Assembly (NCBI GenBank): GCA_029964075.1
Contig: CM057133.1
Coordinates: 16,454,699-16,518,698 of the forward strand
Source: Patiria pectinifera
Lineage: Eukaryota; Echinodermata; Asteroidea; Valvatida; Asterinidae
DNA length: 64,000 bases
Direction of reading: 5' to 3'
Shown here piece by piece: positions 56,401-64,000 of this stretch. Made by a program: the position numbers and the translations under genes. How positions within the stretch are numbered: the first letter of the stretch is position 1; each line of letters begins with the position of its first letter. The notes beneath the pieces are model-generated. The model saw only the letters and a list, made by a program, of their open reading frames with translations, had not been told where the DNA came from and did no database searches.

Positions 56401-59400
56401 GACCAATCAGAGGGTGATGTTGAGTAATATAAACCACAGCACCGGCTGTACTTAGAAACATCTGGTGTGGGTTACTTAGCAGAAGTGGTGTCACTTAAAG
56501 GACATCATTATTGCAAGAGACTGCTCCGGTTGACCATGGGGTTGACTCAGGTTTTGTCAGAAAGTGCGATCAACCCTCCTTGCTCGCTTTAATACTGGCA
56601 CAAGGGAATCTGCTGGTGCTTGTTATATGAGGCCCGTTGAAGATGCCGAGCTACTGCCGTGCTGAACTCAATTAATTTGACTTTTTGCATTGGGCACGGC
56701 CATGGCAATTAGGCGATAGCACGGCGTTTAAAACCAATTGGCTCGGCAAATGGAGTTCGGCACGGCAACACTCTTTAGGGCAACAGGGCTGCTGTGCTAT
56801 CGTTCCGAATGGCAGTGGCACGGCACTGTTCTAAACTCCGTGCCATGGCGGGCCGAACTCAATTCAATTCGAAGTTGGGCAAAGAGTTTAGGAACGCGCA
56901 TGCTCACAATACCCTCTCTAGCGTTCGCATCACGGGGAGTGAAATTGGTGCCAATCATTTTGTTCGCACTGAAAGTTCATTGAACTGCTTTAACTTGGCC
57001 CATTACTGCAGATGCATTAAGGTTCCACTATTACGTTCGGCATTTAGACCAACTGCTGTGCTGTAGATGAGCTATTGCCGCACTCAGTTTAATTAAGTTC
57101 GGCGTGGCAGCAGCAGAGATCTCGGCCATGGAGTGAAGAAAATTTTGAAACTTGGTACATGCATGGATCAACTTACCGCCCCCACTAAGATCTCGGCCAT
57201 CGAGTGATGAACAGTTGCATAGAACAACTAATCATGAACATACCCAAGAAATTTCATGACTGTAGGTCAAAGGGTTTTGGAATTATAGCTAAATAATTAT
57301 TCATAATCATAATTCATATGTACAAATGGTAATTCTGCTCTGTGTACCTGACGTATATGGGAAAATTCCGTTTTCATGGCGCGTAGCAGCGGAAAATCTT
57401 TTGCTGCGCGGCAACCTGTAGTCCGATTTTTATTTTTGGTATCAAAAGATGCGCAAGGCTTGAGGCTAAAAAGGCTTTTATAACAGCTTGAAACAAAAAA
57501 AAACTTTTAAGGCTATCGCAGAAAAAGTTGAGGGGAGGGGGGGGGGCACCCCCCGGTCCTTTTAGGGTTAACCTGTTTGTCACTGTAGCGCTCAAAACCG
57601 CCCCGCCTATTACTCACTATAGCGCCCCAAAACTGCCCGAGTATTATGGTTTAACTGGCTTTCCAGTGAATAAATACATTGTAATACACACACATGAAGG
57701 TGCTGATGGGTTAAATAAAACAACCAAAATGAAAACGCATGAGAAGACAAAAAAATTGAACCGTTTGAAGAGACATGGGTAGAGAACTGCAAAGTGAACC
57801 CTCACTGTCTGAACTTCTCCAGAATATTTTCATTGGACATATTCCTTAAAGTGTTTAATGTTTATCTCTTGATGTGTTTTCCTTTTTTTTCCCCAAACAA
57901 AACGAGTTTACTTTTTCAATCGAAAGGTTCTCTTTTCTCTCCACAGGAATTGTACAGCTTTGTCTACGACCCGTGTTTCCCCATCAGAGGGCTATTCTTT
58001 GATAAGACGTACGGCAATCTACTCAAGGTACGGTACACATCCATTGGGCTGGAAAGAATGTATTATCCAGCATAACAATTGCCACAGCACCCTAGAATTA
58101 CGAAAAGTAGAATATGTACAAACCATTATTAGTAGGGCAATATACAAATATTGCGTGGCTCAGCGTGGAATGGGAGGAATATTATCGCAAGGTAAATTCT
58201 GGACTTTTCCATTTCACAAGGCGAAGCCGAGTGAACTGGAAAAGTCCAGATTTTACCGAGTGATAATATTCCTCCCATTTCACAAATTAAAGCCACTCAA
58301 TATTTGTTTTATATAACTGACATATAGGGCCTAGATCCTTGTCATTTGATATATTTGAACTTTTATCTCAATACAAAACTGGAAGAAAGTGTATTTCTCT
58401 CTTTGAAACCACCCCTTCACGAAAATGTTTGAACCCAAAGCTGTAGCGCTTGCTCTTCGGAACAATACGCGCTACGCGCAATGCTGAACGCACACATGAG
58501 CATGCATTTGCACACAAATACCGCGTCATGATCCTAACTGTTCAATAGTATTTCCCATTCCCCATGGGCGGATAGTACTTTTTGAGCCGCTGCGTGAATG
58601 GGAGCAATGAAGAATGTCACGTGATGTGAGTTCCACCAATGAAATGACAAGGATCTGTATGTCGGTTAATGCTGAATATATTGAACAAATTCCTTTGTTT
58701 AGTTTAAATAGTCACAGGCCCTTTTTTATAAACTCACAAGCTTATCAAATAAACTGGCTGCTGATAATGACCTTTGCCTTCGGCCCGGGCCATCATCCGC
58801 GTCCAGGCCCCGAGCAGGTTTCACACATTTATTCCCTTATCAAAGACATTAATTTGTTACTGTTCATCCCCTTTTTCTCTTGACTGGACTTGTGATTTAC
58901 TTGTCACCTTGATCCATCACAAGACCCTCCACTACAACACTGTTTGAAACCGAAGTCAGAAATTTCCAAACTTATTATAATTAATTGCTTTTGAAATGTG
59001 AGTGGTACCATGCAAAATACAGGATTGCCGTGTCTGCCCCCAAAAAAGAAAATTGTATTTTGAAGATGTTTATTGATTCCTAATTCTCAACAGATGGACC
59101 CGTACGGTAACATCCTGGTGGCAGTCCACGGCTTCCGTTTTCTGCATACCAGTGAGATGCTCAAGCTATATCCCAACAAGTTTCTGGCTCTGAAGAGCAA
59201 CGACGAGAGACTGTTTATCCTGAATACTCTCTTCAATCTTCCAGGTAAAAAAAAATAGAAAACAGGGTTGCTCTGTGCTCTCCAACACATTAGATTTTTT
59301 CCATGGCAAATGTTCAACTATTTCAGACATCTGCAACCCTCTGGAAAATGACTTTTTGTGTTAAACCAGTCTTCTCTCTCACCCAGTCCTGGTTGGTGCT

Positions 59401-62400
59401 GGGGTGGGGGGAGATGGGGGAGTAGGGTGGGAGGATGAGCAGTCTACCATGCAAGAACTAAATTATTATGATGATTGATCAGGCTGCATATAACTTGGCA
59501 TTTGTACATGATCCAACATTTAAATACGGGCCATTTAAATAAAAAACAACAATTTTGTTAATGATGTCTCATTCAAAAGTTAATAACTATTGATTTTTTC
59601 ATTCTATTTGTAGCCTCTTAAATGACCCATGCAATGTAATTTTCAATAATGCAATCCTTGAAAATGCATCTTTGTGTCCAATTGAACCTTATTTTCAATT
59701 TTGTTTCTCTTTTTTTAAGGACATTTTGGAGCCTTTTGGTTTTTAATGCTAATGCAAATTTCAATGTTCATGAGCAAAAGTGTGATGTCATTTCAGGCAG
59801 AAACCTCAATGTTACAGCTATTTCAGCACCACAAGTTGCCAGAATTTTGGATATTTTGCTGTTGTAAATTTTCTTTTCTTTGGTGATTCGTTGTTGTGTC
59901 AGTACATGGCAGTAAGCCCATTAGCAAACATTTCTCACAAACGTTTTCAAATGAGCAAATTTTTGGGTTCACAGTTTGAACAGAAAATGCCCTAAAACTG
60001 AACAGCGTCTTCCTGAAATGACATCACAGCAACAGTGCCTTCAGTTGTCCAGAATAGCATGGACATTTTAAATGTTAAAATAAAGTGCACTTGTCAATAT
60101 CAGTAAACCAAAATTTCATGTGGTTTTAATACATTTAAGAGAATATGTTCGTAAGAAAAACATTTATTGCATGGACCTTTTAAGGTATTTGATCAATATC
60201 ATTTTTATTATTTTGTTTTCAAATGTGTAGAAACCTACCTACTTGCATGTCTGGTCAACTACTTCAGCACGTCTCAGGACTACACGGAGACAGAGACAGG
60301 GGTCAAGAAGGGTGACCTGATGCTGTCATGGGAGAGCATCTTTGAAGACACCCGCAATGCTGTCGATTACGTTCACATCGGGGTATGTGCCACACATGTA
60401 GGTCTAGATCTTGTACTTTTTCTGTGCTCATATGAAATGTCTTTAATCCTCCTAGTCTTTTGCACAACCCTTCAAGTTTTTGCAGAAACCACTTTTGTTC
60501 CCGCAGATTTGGCACCCACTATTCAGATTCCTTTTGTGTAGTTGCATGTAAGCTCAGGGCAAGCAGGTAGATTTTCGGTCACGCTTCGCTGCTCTCCGCA
60601 GCGCCATTTTTCCTGCAGTGACTCTCTGTGTGACATTTACATTTACACTTCATATCCATTCACCTGAAACTGGCCAGCAGGGTTTAAAGGTTTTACATAT
60701 ATAGCTCTGAATATAGACTTACCACTAGGAGCATGGGCGTCAATCAGTGGGGGATGGGGGGATATCATATCGTTTGCCCCCCTCCTCTCCCCTCCCCTCT
60801 CCCCCTCCTCCCCCTCCTCCCCCTAAACTCGAAAATAGTGTTTGAAAGATGATCTTTTGCTCCAAAAAGTGCTTTAAGTGGTCACAAATTGACTCAGATT
60901 GTACCACAGAGCGTCTATAATCCAAAATGTTCCCCCCACGCCATTAGGGCTTTGCGCTTTGCGCTCCCATTACTGTTGATCAAGGTATGCCCCCCCCCAC
61001 CTTTTGAGATGTGATTGACGCCCTTGACTAGGGGGATCAATAACAACTGAATGATAGTTACACCTGTACTTTGGTACAATTTGTATGAAAAAAAAACGTT
61101 TTACTCTTTTGTGCTTGTGTTCTTGGTTTCTGTACTCGATGACAAGTACTCAACTATTTCTGGAGGATTATAAATCATGTTCATTTGTGCAATTAAAGAA
61201 ATGTATACTCTCACAAAACTGGTTTTATGTGACCTTACTGTGCATTCTGCCCCCCCCGAAAAAAAAATTAAGGTGAATCTAGGAAGAAGCAAATAGTCAC
61301 TGCAATTTTCAAATATTTTGTCCTTTCAATTTTCAAGTCACTTCAGTTTTCGAATATTGTTTCCAATGTGATATAAATCCACCTCTGTCCACTGCAAGCT
61401 CTTACAAACTCGTAGAAAAGATGCTGTATAATATTTGTAATTTTTTTCTAATTTAAAAAACCCCCAACAATTTCCAGGGTACACTAAAGGAGAAAACTGT
61501 CGAAAACCTAGAGGAGTACGTCATCAAGGACCCTAGACTTCCAACTTTGTTGCAAAGGTAGGTATACTCCATACAGCCATCTCATGGCAGTAGGAAGTAA
61601 CTGGAACTGTTTAACTTTTCGAAATGTGAGGTGTTCTGGCCATAGACATATAATAAAACCTAGACACGACATTTGCTATTGCGCCTGTGAGCAAAAGGCT
61701 GCGCGTATAGAATAACGTATGAAGTATGCGCGTAAATCGAAGCCATATGCATAACATTCGCGCATCGCGTAATTAAGCCGCGTGGCGCAGCCCGTTTTGC
61801 TCACAGAATTTACAACGTAAAAGTAGATAATGTCGTGTCTAGGTTTTATTGTATGTCTATGGTTCTGGCAAAATGAGACAGAACTGGGCAGAGGTCGAAA
61901 TGAGGGTTTGCAGGTATTAGGAAAGAGAATCAAATTTTCCTTACAATACTGTTTGTTATACTCCAATTGGACATTCCGTTTACAAGTTTTGGCTGTTAAA
62001 ATTTTGCATTTATGTCACAAAAGTAAAATACTGACAATACGGAGTGGCTGGTTGAGATGAGTCTTATTGAGGCAACATGGCGCTCGTCTGGTTCCCCGTG
62101 ATTGAGCTATAATATGTTAGTAGAGTACTAACTCCTCATTGTCTCATATAGAATACTTTTTGATGCCTCATATGCAAGATTGCAACCAATGCGACTGCAT
62201 ATGCCTGTTTTTAAAATGATGAAAATCTCATCAGTAGTGTGTATGCGCGCACACATACTGAAATTTGTATCCTTGTGGAGACTTTTCTTTGTTCTCGTGT
62301 AGAAAAGTTTTCGAGTTTGAAAGTGAAGTTTCAAAATGCTCTTATTTTAACCAGAATTAATTTCCTTGGCTGAAATTCGGACTTTTATCCCTTTTCTAAA

Positions 62401-63642
62401 ACTCTTCTATTTACGACGGATCAACCCACGTTGGAAATTCCTAGTTTTTGAGTAAAATCCATATATATCTATTTCGTTAAAACCTTGTGGAGACATATTC
62501 ATCTATAGACATATTCATCTATAGAAATTCAATCTATATTGCTCTGTGGAGACGTATACAATCTTTTGTTCCCTATTGTGTGCACATCTCCAGAGGGCAC
62601 GGTGTATCAGATCACACGTACACCCACGTTTGTTTATGGTGTAAATCAAGGATTTTCTATTGTTCCCCTTCCCTTTTCCTTTGTTTATACTCTAACTGAG
62701 CATCTATAGTTGAAAACTATGAAAGAATGTAATGATGAACAATCTTAATGTGGACCCATTGTGTCATAGAAGTAATAAAGTTATAACATATTTCACCTGC
62801 AATTTTTTTTGTTTCCATCAGGATGAGAGATCACGGTCGTAAAGTCTTCCTGGTCACTAACAGTGGCTACAGCTACACGGAGGTGGGTCTAACAACATTT
62901 TGACTGCTTCGACTGCTGAGGTAAAACTAGCCTCCCGAGGTGATCCATGGAACGTTCTGTTTCCCCAAGGCATAGCCGAGTGAAATGGAATGCTCCATGG
63001 ATCACCGAGGGAGACTAGTTTTACTACACCATGAGTTGTATGATCTATAGATATCTTGATAAACAAACCTACTTGACTGATGGTCTGGCAATGACCACAA
63101 TAATTATTCATGTTCAAAAGATTTGTTATAAAAAGAGAATTGTTAAGAAAAAGGTGCATGATATTAATTGTAAATATTGACTTTTTTGCTTTATTGCTTC
63201 AGAAAATCATGACATACCTCTTCGACTTCCCACATGGGGCGACAGTGAGTATTGGCAAATTCAAATTTAACCTTTGATTTTTGTTACACAGTTTTTTGTT
63301 TTATACCATTACCATTGTGTCTGTGTGAAATTATTTCATATTTTGCAATCTGCATTACTATGACCTTACATTGTCTACAAAAACATTTTTTGTGGCGGTT
63401 GTAAATGTATTTTTTACGTTGAAATGAGATTTTGTAAAAAAAAATTTCAAATAAAATTATGCGACCACTACAATACTAATTAGTTCTGTAAATGGTTGCA
63501 TTTAAAAAAAAAATTTGAAATTGAACATCGGCAAACTAAGGCATGCATTAAAACAAATTTTAGAGGGTAAATTTAGTGAATTTTGTTCATAATTTTGCAA
63601 TTACTTTTTTGATCTCAGGGTCCACCGGGACCGTCCAGTATG
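50324..63642 (+). CDS. NT5C2: Cytosolic 5'-nucleotidase II (IMP/GMP-specific), 5' half, 9 exons
   Basis: This HAD-superfamily enzyme dephosphorylates IMP and GMP in the cytosol and can transfer phosphate to nucleosides. Coding segments are 50324-50483, 54528-54604, 57947-58027, 59094-59244, 60231-60382, 61478-61557, 62822-62882, 63203-63244 and 63619-63642. They sum to 828 nt (276 codons) with consistent phases, about half of the roughly 560 residues usual for the family, and the gene continues past the window. HAD motif I is [10 protein letters not shown], with the nucleophile Asp and the DxDxT pattern. Motif II is FLVTNSGY. Other family blocks are [49 protein letters not shown] and [12 protein letters not shown]. 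The ATG is the first in frame after the acceptor, and the residues just before motif I match the family closely. Confidence 0.95.
50815..50965 (+). repeat. ACTCGT simple repeat
   Basis: Tandem and degenerate GTACTC units run through this stretch and create spurious open frames on both strands. Confidence 0.85.
51015..51350 (+). repeat. Degenerate repeat with AATCCAACAG units
   Basis: About ten copies of (C/T)CCAACA(G/C) phrases, often preceded by GCTCAA, lie at irregular spacing. Confidence 0.6.
51824..52322. mobile_element. MITE with CCACTGATCTCTATATAAAG ends
   Basis: The inverted ends extend for about 30 bp. The interior has no coding evidence, although it spans a 153-codon open frame. 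Confidence 0.75.
53766..53910. mobile_element. MITE with AAGCCCGGTT ends, copy 2
   Basis: TTAAGCCCGG and CCGGGCTTAA bound the element. TTAA may be the target duplication. It is related to 21679-21860. Confidence 0.75.
54528..54604 (+). CDS. NT5C2: NT5C2 coding exon 2
   Basis: The acceptor is at 54526-54527 and the donor is GTTTGT. It encodes [20 protein letters not shown] and IGYPQ, directly after motif I. It ends in phase 0. Confidence 0.95.
54861..55248. mobile_element. MITE with GGCCAAAAAAA ends, copy 3
   Basis: The ends TTAGGCCAAAAAAA and TTTTTTTTTTGGCC match the other two copies, but the interior is largely different. Confidence 0.55.
55360..55626 (-). mobile_element. tRNA-derived SINE
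   Basis: The minus strand carries TGGTCCAATGGTAACGG, box B GGGTTCGAACCCCGAC and the shared body (CTTGGGCAAGACACTTTACT). Confidence 0.7.
55717..55863. mobile_element. hAT-like MITE with perfect target duplication
   Basis: Ends CAGTGGCATAGCC and GGCTACGCCACTG are flanked by CATGAAAT on both sides (55709-55716 and 55864-55871). Confidence 0.88.
56630..57130. repeat. Repetitive stretch rich in GGCACGGCA phrases
   Basis: Irregular copies of CACGGCA and GTTCGGC recur, and ends such as GAGCTACTGCCG and GAGCTATTGCCGC resemble each other. The element type is unclear. Confidence 0.4.
57947..58027 (+). CDS. NT5C2: NT5C2 coding exon 3
   Basis: The acceptor is at 57945-57946 and the donor is GTACGG. 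It encodes [20 protein letters not shown] and TYGNLLK. It is 81 nt, phase 0 at both ends. Confidence 0.95.
58147..58304. repeat. Loop-conserved palindrome C
   Basis: Arms of about 72 bp surround the core AAGGCGAAGCCGA at 58218-58230. The inner arms are TTCTGGACTTTTCC against GGAAAAGTCCAGA. It lies in an NT5C2 intron. Confidence 0.85.
59094..59244 (+). CDS. NT5C2: NT5C2 coding exon 4
   Basis: The acceptor is at 59092-59093 and the donor is GTAAAA. It encodes [16 protein letters not shown], then [16 protein letters not shown] and ILNTLFNLP. It ends in phase 1. Confidence 0.95.
59245..60230 (+). other. NT5C2 intron without recognisable features
   Basis: Nothing could be supported in this stretch. 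Confidence 0.55.
60231..60382 (+). CDS. NT5C2: NT5C2 coding exon 5
   Basis: The acceptor is at 60229-60230 and the donor is GTATGT. It encodes [14 protein letters not shown] and [20 protein letters not shown]. It ends in phase 0. Confidence 0.95.
60732..61026. mobile_element. hAT-like MITE with near-perfect target duplication
   Basis: Ends CATGGGCGTCAATCA and TGATTGACGCCCTTG are flanked by ACTAGGAG and ACTAGGGG (7 of 8 match). It is the same family as 795-1073. Confidence 0.8.
61478..61557 (+). CDS. NT5C2: NT5C2 coding exon 6
   Basis: The acceptor is at 61476-61477 and the donor GTAGGT overlaps an AGG codon, leaving phase 2. It encodes [20 protein letters not shown]. Confidence 0.94.
61641..61861. 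mobile_element. MITE with 8-bp target duplication and about 35-bp ends
   Basis: The inverted ends begin CATAGACATATAATAAAACC. GTTCTGGC duplicates flank the element (61633-61640 and 61862-61869). The interior is CpG-rich and non-coding. Confidence 0.88.
62822..62882 (+). CDS. NT5C2: NT5C2 coding exon 7 (HAD motif II)
   Basis: The acceptor is at 62820-62821 and the donor is GTGGGT. It encodes [20 protein letters not shown]. The Thr-Asn-Ser of motif II is present. It ends in phase 0. Confidence 0.94.
62919..63026. repeat. Loop-conserved palindrome D
   Basis: Arms of about 47 bp (AAAACTAGCCTCC against GGAGACTAGTTTT; GTGATCCATGG against CCATGGATCAC) surround the core AAGGCATAGCCGA at 62967-62979. 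Confidence 0.82.
63203..63244 (+). CDS. NT5C2: NT5C2 coding exon 8
   Basis: This 42-nt exon has its acceptor at 63201-63202 and donor GTGAGT. It encodes [14 protein letters not shown], a hallmark of the family. Confidence 0.93.
63619..63642 (+). CDS. NT5C2: NT5C2 candidate 24-nt microexon 9
   Basis: A stretch with AG before it (63617-63618) and GTACGT after it encodes GPPGPSSM, in frame with exon 8. It fits the short Gly/Pro/Ser loop that follows the FPHG motif in this family. It may be alternatively spliced. Evidence is limited by its size. Confidence 0.55.
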
Positions 63643-63733
63643 GTACGTGGTATCTTGCCATTCGTTCCCGTTTGTTAACAGTTTGTGGTTGCAGATTGGC
63701 ACATTGCTGTGTTTGTTTATTATAACTGACATT

Positions 63734-64000
63734 TTAAAGGGAAAATACATCATTTGCTTTCTCTGTAATTTTCAGAAATGGATGGATTTGGGGGTTGGTA
63801 ATATAGCAAATATTGTTACACTGACTTTTTGTGACGTTTTGGGTTCGTAGATGCTATAAAAACTAAGAAAAACAATCATTTTCCTGTAGTCTGGTTCCCT
63901 GACTACATTTAAGATGAAATGGAGCAATTTATAGACGTTGGGAAATCGTAGGGGCAAGGGAACCAGTCTAGCTGGCTTGTACCCGTTCATAGGTGTGTAA
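63734..64000 (-). mobile_element. TTAA-flanked MITE family A, inverted copy (cut by window end)
   Basis: TTAA at 63734-63737 followed by AGGGAAAATACATCATTTGC. The complement matches 121-384 over most of its length. Confidence 0.7.

Overview
The window is nuclear DNA from an animal, probably a marine invertebrate deuterostome such as an echinoderm or a hemichordate. This placement is an inference. It rests on GT-AG introns, GC-rich exons in AT-rich introns, many tRNA-derived SINEs and MITEs of a marine-invertebrate style, and two genes with clear vertebrate counterparts. No prokaryotic gene, virus or CRISPR array was seen.

Gene 1 (+ strand, 490-39353) is the 3' part of a fibrocystin-L-like gene (PKHD1L1 family). 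I resolve 36 exons, two of which are alternatives, and the phases join without a break into about 3,166 residues plus a stop. The order is IPT/TIG repeats (490-5421), first G8 domain (5647 to about 8864), a long parallel beta-helix exon (9067-10710), second G8 domain with more beta-helix (12532-19828), a pair of duplicated exons that look mutually exclusive (21071-21245 and 21318-21492), the conserved membrane-proximal ectodomain with a polybasic site (22104-33365), one transmembrane helix (34548-34656), and a cytoplasmic tail. The tail holds an unrecognised, possibly ubiquitin-like module and ends in a MYND zinc finger. A 3' UTR probably runs to an AATAAA at 42180.

Gene 2 (+ strand, ATG at 50324, leaving the window) is the first half of a cytosolic 5'-nucleotidase II gene (NT5C2), with nine coding exons and HAD motifs I and II intact. 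A non-coding first exon may end at 43203.

The introns and the intergenic region are full of small mobile elements. These include hAT-like MITEs with perfect 8-bp target duplications, TTAA-flanked (piggyBac-type) MITEs, mariner-like MITEs, several foldback elements, tRNA-derived SINEs, a 70-bp minisatellite with a tRNA-like first unit, and a 1.8-kb hAT-like element nested in another repeat. The most unusual signal is a set of six palindromes whose arms are unrelated to each other but whose centres share a 14-nt core that folds as a mini-hairpin.

The two genes have no evident functional link. One encodes a large surface receptor-like protein and the other a purine nucleotidase.
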